From NCBI GenBank assembly GCA_030847615.1, contig JAUMIR010000002.1, positions 289,520,028 through 289,584,027 of the forward strand: 64,000 bases of DNA, in the 5' to 3' direction. Each line of letters begins with the position of its first letter. The stretch's first letter is position 1. This DNA is from Gambelia wislizenii (Eukaryota; Chordata; Lepidosauria; Squamata; Crotaphytidae). The translations under genes were made by a program, and so were the position numbers. The notes beneath the pieces are model-generated. The model did no database searches. It saw nothing but the letters and a program-made list of their open reading frames with translations, and was not told where the DNA came from. Below are positions 11,605 to 23,889 of the stretch, piece by piece.

Positions 11605-12423
11605 CATTCGCGGGGGTCCGTGGAATGTAACCCCCGCGAATGTGAAGGGATGACTTAAACAAGACTAAAAAAAGGCCAGGAGATGCAGCTCCTGAGGCCA
11701 GGAATGTGAAAAATCCGCGAATATTCTTTGCCCCCCTCCCCTGCCAAAGCGACCATGGGGCCTCCGGAGGCCACATAGTCACTTTCCCCCGCCTCCCCAC
11801 TCCCTTCCAAGGCCTTCCCAGGTCCTCCGGAGACCCTCCCGAGGCCCTGTGGATGCCTCCCCAGCCCTCCCCCTCCCACCCAAGCCCTCAACGGGGCCTC
11901 CAGAGAGTGTCCAGAGGCCCCGCGGAGGCCTCCCCAGCCCTCCCCATGGCCTTCGCGGGGCCTCCGGAGGGTCTCCGAAGGCCCCACGGAGGCCTTCGAA
12001 GCCCTCCCCCCCAAGGCCTTTGCGGGGCCTCCGGAGGGTCTCTGAAGGCCCCACGGAGGCCTTCGAAGCCCTCCCTCCCAAGGCCCTCGCGGGGCTTCCG
12101 GAGGGTCTCTGGAGGCCCCATGGAGGCCTTCCCGGTCCTCCCCCTTCCCCCCAAGGCCTTTGCGGAGCCTCCGGAGGGTCTCGGGAGGACCCGCGGAGGC
12201 CTCCCCGGTCCTCCCCCTCCCTCCCAAGGCCTTCGCGGCGCCTCCAGAGGGTCTCCGAAGGCCCCATGGAGGTCTCCCCGGCCCTCCCCGCTCCCTCCCA
12301 GTGCTTTCACAGGGCCTCTGGAGGCCCTGTGTCGCGGTATTGAGGGGGTCCCGGGGCAGCCCCCCAAAACCGCAAATAATCAAAACCGCGAATGCCGAGT
12401 TCGCAAATGTGGAGGGACAACTA
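11605..12423. mobile_element. Tigger/pogo-like element with GC-rich minisatellite (copy 1)
   Basis: The start carries ACATTCGCGGGGGTCC...CCCCCGCGAATGTGAA and the end TTCGCAAATGTGGAGGGACAACT, matching the TIR-bearing copy at 46994-47538. Between about 11750 and 12340 lie roughly eight imperfect tandem units of 66-75 bp built around GGGGCCTCCGGAGG and CCACGGAGGCCTTC. The left TIR is decayed. A 55-bp insert at 11647-11701, flanked by GAATGTGAA twice, is absent from copy 2. Long open frames on both strands are a by-product of stop-poor GC repeats. Confidence 0.75.
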
Positions 12424-12618
12424 TTTGTTTTTAATGTGATTTTATCTAGATGGTTTTAATTTTATGTTGTTTGATGTTTTTTTATGGGGGAGGGTGGGGG
12501 TGCATGGTACTTTTAGTTGGCATTGTAGAGTTTTAATTGTTGGAAGCCGCCCCGATTGTTTTTAGCAGAGGGGTGGGGTATAAATAAATTTTATTATTTA
12601 TTATTATTATTATTATTA
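12424..12618 (+). mobile_element. L2-type LINE 3' untranslated end
   Basis: Shares GTTGGAAGCCGCCCCGATTG, TTTTTAGCAGAGGGG and GGGGTATAAATAAATTTTATT with the reverse-strand copy at 46137-46430, and ends in (TTA)n. It is the 3' end of the element that begins at 8691. Confidence 0.85.
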
Positions 12619-13289
12619 AAATTTTACTTTCCCTGTTTGACAATATCTCACACTTCTATTACTTATATTGTTACCTACCCTGATAGCCCCCATCTTGGAA
12701 TATTAAATAAGTGGCTATATTTAATAATTTATCTAAGTGTGGCCATCCACATGGTTGCAGGTAAGCCAGGAACCCCCAAATACCAAAGTGGGATTCATGT
12801 AAGTCCAAGCCTGTGGAAATTCCCCAAAACCAAATACTCAGATCAGAGTGTGAATACCTGGAGGTGAATCACTCACTAATCCGCTCAATGATAGCAGAGA
12901 CCTTAATGCTTGTAAAATGGTCCTTCCTCTCCTGCTCCCCTCCAACAAAAGACCTTGCCTGTTCCTATTCAATCACAAATGCAACACTCATTAACGATCG
13001 TTGACTCTTCCAGAGCACCCATTTTTTTAGTCAAGGGAACTTCCAAGAAACATTGTATTCCACTCAAATTTCCATCCCTTCAGGGAATTATTCCATATAA
13101 ATATCACCCTAAAACACCACCCAAGTGTACATGAATCCCCTGCCTTTTGACTCCATGTCAGTTTGTCACCATTCTGTCTCCCAGACTTCCTCTCTGCCAG
13201 TTTACTTTGAGATCTCTGCTCTGCACAGCATAACCCACCATCCCCTTACTCTGTTCCTCTATCCAACTACTTCCAACTATCTTCAATAG
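12619..13289. other. Unassigned non-coding sequence
   Basis: Nothing recognised. Frames at 12556-13004 lack domains. Confidence 0.4.
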
Positions 13290-13860
13290 CCTTGTGTGAG
13301 CGTCTGAAGCCTGAGTGTTTGCATGACTGCTGTTGACATTAATTTCCAATAAAGATAATTTAATAGTACCCTTTGGCTTAGAATCTCCTCTGTTATTACG
13401 AGATACATAGGTCAAAAAGTCCCTCTGTTGCCCAACCTCTCGTATGCTAAGTTGAATTAGCTAAATTCACCAATTTAATATCAGGACATCACACAATTCA
13501 GGTAATAATACATTCCTACTAATTTTCACATTTCTCCATTAACATTTTATCTTTCTATTCTTGCAAAAAGACAATGAAAGGTTCTCAATCTTCCATAAAG
13601 GTACTTAAAGATTTTTTTCCCCTCTTATTAAAGTAGATAGCTTGTCCATTTCAGCTAGCTTAGAGAATTTTAACAGCCAGTGCTCTTGTGATGGAATTGC
13701 CATGTTCTTCCATTTCTGCACATACAGTATAACAGCCTCACAGCAGTAGTCATGTATTCTAACAGTCTTCCATGTTTCCTCTCTATCTAGTCGTCGTATC
13801 AGTCCCAGTTAAGGAGGGGTGGAGGAAACAACTGGTTTTGGTTTTAATTGAAATTTTGTT
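13290..13860 (-). mobile_element. L1 ORF2 C-terminal fragment
   Basis: Read on the minus strand, 13480-13800 gives an interrupted peptide with AVILYVQKWKN, EHWLLKFSKLAEMDKLSTLIRE, a pattern (W.....P...EW......AEMDKLT..IRE) typical of the last part of L1 ORF2. Stops break it. The boundaries are approximate. Confidence 0.6.
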
Positions 13861-13869
13861 TTAAGAACC

Positions 13870-16800
13870 TTCTAAATAAAGCCATGTATTTGCTGACAAT
13901 CAGTTTTAAAACACCTAACATGGTTTGCATTTCCATCTTTCATAGCTGAGCACCAACAGTGGGAGCCAGGGAGGCTTAGCTTTCCTACTGAGCATATTTG
14001 AGCAGATGGTATGGGCCATGTGCCCTGGCAGGGCCTAGCAGAGTTTTTGCCAATCTTGCCTGGGCTTCCCAGCAACTGTCTGTGCAACCTACACCCCCTC
14101 TGGGGCATCATCACAGCTGTGGTTATCATTGCCACTTCTTGCTTCCTCCTCCCAAAGTGTAGCCACCACCAGATATTCTCTCCAAAGTAGTTGTACTCTG
14201 CTTGTAATGGAACTCAGGAATACCACACGAGGCATATTTGAGTGGCAGAACCGGGACAAAATGAAGTGAAAGTATTTTGGAATAGTAACCATCCCTACTG
14301 CATTTAAATGGAACAACATGTTTCAAAAGCGAAGGACAGCTACCACACACCATATGGTAGCCATGCCTCCCTACGATCTTCTCTTCCCCACCCCACCTCC
14401 ATCTTTAAAATGTCATTTCCTCTACTTTGCATGCCTTTTAAATTGCTCTGTTCAGGGAATTCTCCAGTGCCAGTCTGCATCAGCTGCTGTGGCAAGTAGG
14501 AAATGTCTTTGCCTTATGGACAGGAAGTTGCTGGTTCAAATCCTTCCTGGGGTGAATTTGTCTTTTAGCATTTAAAAATGTCTTCCCCCTCCTCTCTCCC
14601 CCCTGCCTGTCCCAAACGACTTATTTTTGTTATTTAAGGCACTAAACTAAGAAGCTGATACAGGATTGTGGCCCAGATGTTTTGAAAGTCTACTTCCTGT
14701 TTCAAGGTGGCATTTTTCTAAGTTCATACATTGCATTCAACTGCTTGACTCCCCCCCCCCGTAATCACCAGAATTTACCCTTTTGTCAGCAAAAAGGGAT
14801 TTTAATTGCATTGCCAAGTAAGCAAAGAAGGGGGGCACAAAATTCTAAAATTCTTAAAATGATAAATGGAGGAATCAAAATTTTCCCAAAGGCAGGTTTG
14901 AACTCATGATGTTCTAGCAAAATAGGTCTCTGTTTCTTTAGATGCCCAGAGCCTCCAAATTTGCATAGATTGATGCGAAGGGAATAGTTTTTTCAAAGCA
15001 TTCGTGTATTTTACATGTTTTTAAATGGGAAGAAAACATTATATTAACTGCATTAAGTGCAAGTATTGCTAAATGATTGCATTGGTAAAATCTGAGGTTT
15101 AAAAGTTAGCCTGTGAGTTTGCAGGGAGCGACCACTGACCACCAGAAGTTGAATGCCAGGGAAGCCAGAGGAACAGAACGTCTGGGAGCTTTGGGCAGAG
15201 CAGGCATGCCTCCTCCACTGATGTGTTTTTACATCATCCAGTCACAGCATCGCTGCCATTCTTCTGCACAACAAAATGAGGTGGATTTGAATCGCAAGGG
15301 CTTTTATTTACACACAATCCCCGTTCAGAGAAATAAAAAACGCTTGTCACAGAATACACATGGAAAGGCCACCGAATTCAGCCGACGTCGTCTAGTGATT
15401 TTAGTTTCATTTCCAATGCTCTTACTGATGCATTCTGCTTTAAAGGCTTGTGTGGTATTCCTCTTAGTACCCACTGGCAAATGGGAAATTTTACACTTCC
15501 CACCCTCCTAGTGAGGAGGAAGATAGGCTGCTGTTATGACTCAGGTGGGAGGAGTTCTGGATGTTAGATCAAGGCGAGAAAGCAATGCTGCAAGCAGGGC
15601 AGAGGACCTGAAGAGAGTTCAGATATTTGTGTGGTGTGTGCTAGAGGCGGGATTCTCTGAAGGGCCTGGTTAAAAAGGGAAAAAGACCAACTCTTCAACC
15701 AAGATGGTAATGAAGAGGCATTTTTTTAAAAAAAATACAAGTTGTGATCTCTGATTTAGGAAGTGTCTTTGGCTCATCATTATTTCTTGTGACCCAGTTA
15801 AGTATCACTGATGTGAACTCCCTCCACGCTTTATGTATGGTCTTATCTTGGAGCAATACTGAAAGCAGCCGCAAAAGTTGTAATGTTGCACAGACGACTG
15901 GAGGTGGGAAGAGGTGGATAGTAGCCATTGCTAAACTCTCCTCTGGTTGTTTTCCTCCACCCTTCTAACCTCAGTCTTCTATATTAGCTCTGAAGGGAGA
16001 GGACATGGATGTCAAGCCTGGAAACAAAAGCAGTTGTCAAATATCCTATAGTGGGGGAGAGGCCCCATACATCACTGGCATGCTGTACCTGGCTGGTTAA
16101 CCTAGAGGGGATGCAGCCCTCATCAGGACTTTATCAGATGAGTGTCTAAAAATGCTGTAATTCCTATTGGGATATATGAACATTTCACAATGTTCACCCA
16201 CTGCACTTCACTGGAGGAACCTTCCAAAACAGGCTGCTATAGAAATGGATAGCACTTAACCTCCTTCGGAAGCACAGTAAATTAGCAGAGTTTAACTGTT
16301 TAAACACATTTGCAGAGGTTGCGTGTATGGTTCCAGCATGTAAGCTCAGATAACCACACCCTTTAATTTCCCCAAGTTACATCTCTAGCATAATAAGGAC
16401 TCATAAACACTTAAAAGTAGTTAAAAAGTATAAAAACTGCTTTACTTACATACTCAGAGCATCTCTTACAGAAGAATAGCAGCATAATGATAACTTGTAG
16501 TCTAAACTACCAAAAATAACTAAACACTACATGATTACAAATAAAAAAATAGGTGCAGGACTGCAATGCATGTCCTGTTACTCAAAAAGGTATCATGACG
16601 TCAGAGACCTCATGATAGCTTCTAACAAAGAAGAAGAGCTCATGTGATAAAGTCCTTAGACTGGGAGAGAAAGGCTTGCCCCTCACTTTTGAGTTCCCCA
16701 TAAAGCCTCCCCCTGGAAATGCACATTTCCCCTTAGAAGATAAGGCCTTGAATACCACATGGGTAAAATCACTTGCAGAGGATGCTTCAAGGAAAGTAAC

Positions 16801-17615
16801 TGGTAGGAATTAGGCTTAAGTATTTCCTTGGCTTTGTGTCTAGGGATGTAAATCTTCACGCATTTCATCCAGATGGACAAGAATAAGTAACTTCCAGTCT
16901 TCTTCCCACTAGGTAAGATTATAAGAGGCTTTGTGCATTTTAAAAATTATTTTTTACATTGTGGGACTTTTTATTAAAAAATGATTTACACAAAGAAATC
17001 CTCATTTTTTGTATGAAAAAATGGTTTTGCACATAAAACTCGGTATTTTTCTCAAATGAATTTTTCATAGAAAAGTCCAGAAATGCAAAACACATGCACA
17101 CACGAAACCCTCACAACAGTGGTTGACCATTTTCTTGACATCCACAAAATAAAACCATAAAATATTCAGCTAGAGAATTGTGTATGCCATGCCATGCTCT
17201 GTCAAACTGAGTTATGGTATCATAGCAGGCAAGTAGGCTGATGAAAGTCTTTAGGAGTGAGGGTAGAACTAATGTGCTTTTTAATTTTACTAGCACAACA
17301 GAAACGTAATTCATCTGTGTATATATTTCATACGTGCCTTAAAATGGATTGTTCAAAGGCTGTCCTTGAGATTTGCAGCAGCACAGAAGGTTGCCACTTT
17401 GGCTAAAAAAAAAAAAATTAAAAAAAAATTAACTGGCAATACTTATAATGCTCTACTTAGCATTTATATAGTGATGTGTCTGACAGTTTTTTGTTGGGCC
17501 ACTTAACATTGCTGCAGTGCTGGTACAACTTAATCAGTATTCTGTACATTCTCAGTAATTTTTCATTGAGGACAAGAACATTTGAGAGTATTTTTTTACA
17601 TTTCTACCTGTATCT
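13870..17615. other. Unassigned sequence; one possible SINE scrap
   Basis: No gene was recognised over this span. At 14478-14540 a B-box-like GCTGGTTCAAATCC follows a tRNA-like arm, so a SINE fragment is possible. The open frame at 15113-15511 has no domain or splice context. 16930-17090 is AT-rich low complexity. Confidence 0.4.
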
Positions 17616-17619
17616 CACA

Positions 17620-17765
17620 TTCAAGGGTAGCCGTGTTGACCATGCAGCAAAACAAAACCCAAAATCCACAAAAAAGTGATACCTTTATTGACCAAGCAAA
17701 TCCAAGCACATGATGCAAGTTTTCAAAGCTCTACTAATTTCTGCATCAGGCAAAAGATGCTTTAA
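17620..17765. mobile_element. Dispersed repeat of the 'tagccgtgtt' type
   Basis: GGGTAGCCGTGTTGACCATGC followed by AAAACCC, then GATACCTTTATTGACCAAG, then TTCTGCATCAGGC. It is related to the left part of the palindromic insertion at 7004-7202 and to 19540-19640, but lacks the long palindrome. Confidence 0.5.
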
Positions 17766-18194
17766 AAATAAAGAAAGAAAAAGTGACAATGTTGGAGTCA
17801 CAGGCCTACATGCTGTTTCAATTGTTACTTCTGTTGTTGTTCAGGTGAGGGATCTCATGTAGGCAGAGGCCACTCCTGCTTCTTGGCCATGTGGAGTTGA
17901 GACAAAAGACAGTAAAATTTAAATCCTTTTGCAGCAGGGAGGCAACTTCTCTAGCATCCAGCATGTCCCTGTTCCTTTGTGAAGCAAAGAGCTTCTTTGT
18001 TTAGGCAGAGCTAATTGGATTTTTCAAGAAATCTCTGTACTGTTGCAGCTGGAAATAACTTTTAGGTGCTGTATAAGTAAAAATAGCCAACTACCTGTGT
18101 CTCATTTGCAATGCAAACATCCCCTTTTGAAGGGACTTTTCTAGGGATAAGGGCTGTAAAGTCTGCCTATTTATGGCTGTTCTATGTCTGTGTG

Positions 18195-18593
18195 GTCTAA
18201 GGCAGTGTCTCTTAAAACTTTTCTTTAGCAGGAACCCCCTTTAAATGTTTTTTGTTGCTGTGGATCCCCAAGATTTAACTCAAGATTTAAAACCCTAACA
18301 ATAATAACAATAATACCATAATAATAATAACAGTAGTAGTAATACAATTACACCATCCATTAAATCTTCCCTGGGAGGCACTGGAGGGGTAGGGAAGACT
18401 TTCCCCCTGCTTCTTCTTGCACGTTTGTGGCTGGAGTGGATTGAATAGCAATGCACAGGCCAAGCCAGCCAGCCTTTGCCTTGGGTCCTATCACATGAGC
18501 TGAGCAGCCTTCAGTCCTTCGCGGACCCGCTGTGAGGACATCACGCCCCCCTAAGGGTCCATGGACCACAGGTTAAGAACCATTGGTCCAAGG
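18195..18593 (-). mobile_element. hAT-like non-autonomous transposon (copy 1)
   Basis: Element 18203-18585 starts CAGTGTCTCTTAAAAC and ends GGTTAAGAACCATTG, the CAGTGGTT-type inverted ends of hAT elements. It is flanked by 8-bp duplications GTCTAAGG and GTCCAAGG (7 of 8 identical), the hAT target size. The second copy at 51352-51722 is in the opposite orientation. The interior has no transposase reading frame; small ATA/ATAATA runs lie near 18300. Confidence 0.85.
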
Positions 18594-18639
18594 TGAATCT
18601 GTTCCAGCACCCACCAGCATCCTAGGTAAGGCCATCTTT

Positions 18640-19186
18640 TCCATTAGTGCAGAAACCCTCAGAGATGATTTTAGAAGAGAAAATGTGTTTGTTCAACATT
18701 GCTTTTGTGAGCCTAAACAGAAGGATTTCAGCAGACTCTGTTAAAAGGGGATTACTTTAAATAAGGTTTTGTACTAATCACTTTTAAGTCTTCATCTCAC
18801 TTTAAGTCTGCATCATTAAGCAGTTAATCCTAAGGAATGCTGAGCTCAGAAGATAAATGCACACAGAGCATTTTTTCACTTACCCCTTATTACAGTCTGG
18901 AAGCTAGTTGAAACAAAAACGCTATGAGAGTTTTTGCTCTTCGGGTTTTGTTTTGTTTTTTTTTAAACTGCTCATTTAATTAAAGAACCAAAACGCAAAT
19001 AGCTGACCCCAATAAACAAACAGCCTAAGTAGCCTTGCAATTAATTTCACAGAAGCCCACTATATTTCTAATAGACAACCCTCACTTAACCTTTGTTCAT
19101 TATCTTTTTGTTTACCAATAATCCAGAATGTAATTGTCTTTCTGACTGAGGAAATTGTAACAAGCCTGGATTAAAACCACCCTAAA
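18640..19186. other. Candidate conserved non-coding block
   Basis: Apparently single-copy sequence rich in homeodomain-type cores (CATTTAATTAAAG, GCAATTAATTTC) and AACAAAC/ATTGT-like strings. There are no repeat hallmarks and no open frame of note. Its conservation is untested. Confidence 0.3.
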
Positions 19187-19417
19187 TACATTTGGCCTTC
19201 CCTATCCACAGATTTTGTATCCACAGATTCAACCATCCACGACTTGAAAATATTCCAGAAAAAAAATCCAACAAGCAAACGTTACTGTTTGCTATTTTAT
19301 ATAAGAGATACCATTTTACTATGCCATTGTAATAAAATGAAGCTTGAGCATCCATGGACTTTAGTATCCATGGGGGTCCTGGAACCAAACCCCAGCAAGT
19401 AACAAGGGCCCACTGTG
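19187..19417. mobile_element. Tigger/pogo-like MITE
   Basis: TA, then CATTTGGCCTTCCCTATCC at the left. GGTCCTGGAACCAAACCCC and AAGGGCCCACTG lie at the right, the design of 'TATCCACGG/GGATACC' Tigger-like MITEs. About 230 bp, no coding capacity. Confidence 0.65.
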
Positions 19418-19539
19418 TCTTTAAATAACCATCTATACCTTAAAATGCCATTCATAATGCATCCCCCAAAGAGAGAATTATGCATTCCTTTGTCTCTCAA
19501 CCCCAGGTGTGTTAGCATAGGGAACAAGTGGGCTAATGT

Positions 19540-19645
19540 TTCCAGAGAAGTGGCTGTGTTAGTCTATTACACCAAAAAAAGGGGGGGGGGAAGGGAGAGA
19601 AAACTAGCAGCATCTTTAAAACTAACTGGTTTATTTCAGCATGGG
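19540..19645. mobile_element. Dispersed repeat of the 'tagccgtgtt' type (fragment)
   Basis: AGTGGCTGTGTTAGTCTATTAC, a G-rich run, then CATCTTTAAAACTAACTGG, matching the general order of the family at 7015 and 17620. Confidence 0.5.
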
Positions 19646-19674
19646 TTTTCAGGGATTCAAGTACAATTTAGATG

Positions 19675-20000
19675 TGAACGTGAAGGTTTTCATAGCCGGC
19701 ATCCATAGGTTTTTCGTCCCCCCCCCCTGGACTGTGAGGCTGTGTTCTGGAAGAGTTTATTCCTGACGTCACGCCTGCATCTGTGGCTGGCATCTTCAGA
19801 GAATGGTGGTGTACGGGTGGGTGTCTGGGGTTTATATACTGTGAGTCCCTGTTGCAGTGGATATGTAAATTTGTGTGTTTGAATGGCTAGTTCCTAGGGT
19901 GGGCGGATATGCAAGGAGGATTAGTGTCTATTTAGCTAATGGTTCATTGTCTGCTGGGATGCTGGGAGGACCTCTGTCTGAGAGTGTGTTTTTCATGGCT
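19675..20000 (-). mobile_element. Penelope-like terminal repeat (solo)
   Basis: GGACTGTGAGGCTGTGTTCTGG, GCATCTGTGGCTGGC and ATCTTCAGAGAATGG form the reverse complement of the sequence just downstream of the Penelope-like coding fragment at 24370-24475. The order continues with GGTTTATATACTGTG and GAGGATTAGTGTCTATTT. It is therefore a separate copy of a Penelope-type end. Confidence 0.7.
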
Positions 20001-20234
20001 TCCCTCCTTCCAGTCAGGATTCATGTCCAGAAGTGACTCATGCAGAATATGGCAAGTGGGCTCCAGTGAGGGGGTGGGTGGGATAGTACTCCTTACTTTG
20101 ATGCCAAGTAGAAATGTTCAATGTAAAAGTCAGGGATGCTTCAGACGTTTATTTCAGAACAGAAGTATGCTTTAGCTATGAAAAATCTGGGAAACATGTC
20201 TTGAAATACTCTTTAAAAGTTAAAATAAGATTTT

Positions 20235-20605
20235 TCATGGGGGGTTTTCCAGACTGTGAAGCCGTGTTCTGGAAGAGTTTATTCCAGATGTTTCGCTTGC
20301 ATCTGTGGCTGGCATCTTCAGAGAATGGTGGTGAGGGGGTATGTGGGGTTTATATATTGTGGGTCCCTGTTGAAGAAGATATGTACTTTTGTCTATTTGG
20401 ATGGCTAGTTCCTGGGGGGGGGGGAGATGCAAGGAGGATTAGTGTCTATTTAGCTAATGGTCCATTGTCTGCTGGGAATTCCCCACAATATATAAACCCC
20501 ACACACCCACACGCCACCATTCTCTGAAGATGCCAGCCACAGATACAGGCAAAATGTCACGAATAAACTCTTCTAGAACACGGCCTCACAGCCTAGGGGG
20601 GGGGG
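20235..20605. mobile_element. Head-to-head pair of Penelope-like terminal repeats
   Basis: 20240-20480 is a minus-orientation copy (GTTCTGGAAGAGTTTATTCC, GCATCTGTGGCTGGC). 20485-20600 is a plus-orientation copy (GCCAGCCACAGATACAGGC, GAACACGGCCTCACAG). The outer 85-95 bp of each side are inverted copies of each other, ending in G runs. Inverted terminal arrangements of this sort are known for Penelope-like elements. Confidence 0.7.
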
Positions 20606-20609
20606 AAAC

Positions 20610-21390
20610 CACAAAGAACACTTTAGATGGATTGATATTAAAGCTACAGGTATTTACTGTAAGAGCTGTTCCATAGTTGTAGTGGGGGGATTGGTTGTAC
20701 TATACTAGGACACTGAGGCAACATTCTGTTGTCTTCCCCCTCCCCCTACAGAGTTCATACAATGATCAAAATCCTCCAGGCCTCACCTTTTAGCTGGCAT
20801 AGCCCCCTCTCTATGGCCATTTAGTGGTCAATAGAGAGCATAGGGTATCGGAAAAGTGTCTGGCTATGTCTTTACAGCCAGACACAGGACAATGACAGAT
20901 TTGCTGAGACCTCCTTGTTCTGCATCTGACTATAGGGACGCAGCCAGAAGCTTCTCTGATGCCCCCTTCTCTCCATCAGTCACTCAATGGCCACAGAGTG
21001 GGGGCTACAGCAACCACAAAGTGAGTCCTGGAAAAGGTGAGAAGGGAGACATAGCGTAGATCTTCCTATGAGGGCTTTTACACTATGTCCCCCTGATTCA
21101 TAGAATCATTTCAGGATCTCAGTAATTAAGATGCAAATTGTAGCCTTGTGAACCTTCAAAGGGTTGTATAATACAGGTTTATCAAGTGGCTAGTCTGTTG
21201 TTCCTGAAATGTAAAAGCAATAAAATCGTCTACCTGAAAGCCTATTGCCTTGAAGTAGGACATCTTTCTGTGAATTCCAGAAATTCACTATGAGTAAAGA
21301 GTAAAGAGCAACTATGAGTGAACACAGTGGGATTGTCATATGGAAAGACGTATCATTAAATAAGTCACAATTATGCCATAGTATTTCTGA
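20610..21390. other. Unassigned non-coding sequence
   Basis: Nothing recognised. Confidence 0.4.
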
Positions 21391-21394
21391 TTTT

Positions 21395-21790
21395 TATGAA
21401 TGGTTGTGGAAACTGGACAGTGAAGAATGCTGATGGGAAGAAAAGCAAATCATTTGAAATGTGGTGCTGGTGGAAAGTTCTACAGATACCATGGGCTATT
21501 AAAAAGCCAATCAAGCCTAAACTCTCACTAGAAGCCAAAATGACTAAACTGAGGCTATCATGCTTTGGACACAGCATGACACATTTGAAAAGATGATAAT
21601 CAATGAAGGTGGAAACAGTAGGAAAAGAGGAAGACCACACAGCAGATTAATTGACTTGGTCAAGAAAACCATGGGCCGGACCTTGCAAGACCTCAGCAGG
21701 GTTGTTGATCACAGGGTGTCTTAGAAGTCTCTCATTGGTAGGGTCACCATAAGTCAAAGCTGACTTGATAGCAGATAACAACAATAACAT
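21395..21790 (+). mobile_element. Bov-B (RTE) LINE 3' end
   Basis: A stop-interrupted + strand reading gives NWTVKNADGKKSKSFE, then LGHSM-type and RGRPH-like strings. The tail GGGTCACCATAAGTCAAAGC and ACTTGATAGCAGATAACAAC is the typical 3' end of Bov-B, which Sauria-type SINEs share. It is a truncated copy. Confidence 0.8.
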
Positions 21791-23885
21791 GGAGAGATGC
21801 CAGCACTGCAAGGCTTCCATCATATCCTGGAGCCTCTCAGCTCTTAATTCAACAGGCTTTGCAGTCACAGTGACTGGCCTAAACCCTATTGGTAGTCCCA
21901 GCTGCAGTTCACCTGCTGAATCAATTGGTCAGTGACCGACATTTATGTAAATCCTTCCTAATTTGTAGATTGTGTGCAGTTTATGCAAAAAAATCATTCC
22001 TCCCCGCTCTTCTGTTTCACAGGTGAGGAAAAGAATTACAGTTTCTTGTTCTCCTGTGCAAGAATCTAAATCCAAAATATTTATTATATTGCTGTTAGCT
22101 ATTACAAACCAGATATACAACAGGATAGAATACAATAAAAGTCCATTAACATAGGCACAGATATAAAAGTACAAAGAAATTATAAACAGACAGAATTTAA
22201 CATTGCATCTCAATGCTTCATGAAATTTCCCAGGTTGAGACTTTTCAAGCAATCAAGCTTCCTTGCAATCTAGCATCAGCTGATTCAAGGTTTTCATTCT
22301 CATTTTCTTTACTGCTGTTGCAAACAGTGTGACATGATAAGATATATATCCCTGTTCATCAGATAACAGATAGGTGTGTGCAAGTCTGAAACAAGTGGCA
22401 ATATGCATATGTAGTTGCAGTACTTAAAAGAACTGCAGAAAGTAGGTCAATATAATTATGTAATGCAATTAGAGTATTGAAGCTGAAAGATAGTGGCTTG
22501 GCTCCGGTGAACCAGCAAGTTCACAACAAAGGTGAGGTTTACAGCTCAGCCCTTAGCTATTTCTGGCTCTCATGACTTCCTGAAAGGCATTAGAGCACAG
22601 ATGGGCAACTGTGTAGGAGCCAGGGGCCAATTTTCTCCTTCAACACCTCTTCAGTCTGCACCCTCACACACACACAACAAGCCCAAATACCTCCATTTTC
22701 CTCTGCAGTTCGTCTCAAAATGGCGTCTGGAACTGACATTGCACCACTTCCTGTTGTCATTTTGAGAGGGACTGCAGAAGAAAAGGAGGTATTTCAGGCA
22801 TACCATGGGGTTCTGGGTGTCTTGTAGGGGTTGGGGAAGTGGTATTTTTCAGAGGGGTCTGCATAGTTTGTGGGCAAAACATGCCCCCACATCACATTGA
22901 TTTTAAGAAAAATCTGTGGAGTTGGATAGGCTTTAGAGGACTGGTGGGGGTTTCAGGGGCCGCAGAAGTGGAGGCTTCCTGTTTTTCCACCCCAGTATTA
23001 GCAACTCCAACAGAGAGAAGAAACATGGTAGAGGAAGAGCATTACTTAACTCTTCCCCTTCCTCCTATTTGCTTGTTCAAAAACAGTTTCCTCTGCCAGA
23101 GATTCCTGTCCAGAAACGGAAAAGCATATAGTTCTCCTGCTCTTTTTCTAGGAGGAAAAAGCAGCTGGAAAGCAGGAGTTTAAGTGGACAAAGTCAGGAG
23201 GGTACTGAGTTAAGAAACCCTTTGCCTTTGCTGAATGTGAATCTCCCTACTACTATAGCTGCTTCTCATGGGTGCAGGGGAGGAGAGCTGGGAACCTGTA
23301 TATTCTTGCATCTCCTTTTGACTTTGACCCTTATGTGCTCCCTCTTAAATCATGTGATAGAGAAGTGGTTGACTTTTTCCATGGATGATGCGTTTCTTAA
23401 AAGTTCTGAGCCCCAGAGCCCTTAGGAGGTACATGATGACATCAGTGTGCTTGCAAATAGTGCTGTTGATGTCTTGCACTCATTTTCCTGAAGATTAGAA
23501 CTGGATTTTCTGCTACTAGCTGGGAATGCTATGGTTGTCAAACAGCATTACTGTTCATAAAGCATTTACATAGCACTTCTGGGATTTACAGTTTCTCGCC
23601 TGCTTCCCATCATCAAGATATTCTCTTTGAAGGGGCGAGAGAGCTGTTTTATCTCTCTCTCCCCCCCCCCCTTCTAAAAGTTTTGTGGCTGTGGGAGCAT
23701 GCGAAAATCTATGAAAAATTAATCAGTGTAGCAGGCACAACAACAAAGCTGGTCACATACATCATGAAATGGAAACTGAGACAAGGGCTCGTGCTTTCAT
23801 AGTGGTGTGATACTGTGTGAAACCAAGACTAAGGGCTCAGCTAGACCGGAGGAAATATCATGGTGGGATACTGCATACCATGAAG
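21791..23885. other. Unassigned non-coding sequence
   Basis: No gene or clear repeat. Near 23830 the string AGGGCTCAGCTAGACCGGAGG resembles a transposon end, without a partner found. A (CT)n/C run lies at 23650-23672. Confidence 0.4.
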
Positions 23886-23889
23886 CTGT

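Noticed and set aside
11655..12434. Long open frames of up to 242 codons on both strands
   Set aside because: They come from GC-rich tandem repeats that hold few stop codons. Peptides are low-complexity Pro/Gly/Ala/Arg repeats, with overlapping frames on both strands and no start or splice context.
15113..15511. 132-codon open frame
   Set aside because: No domain, no repeat match, no splice context and no codon pattern to support it.
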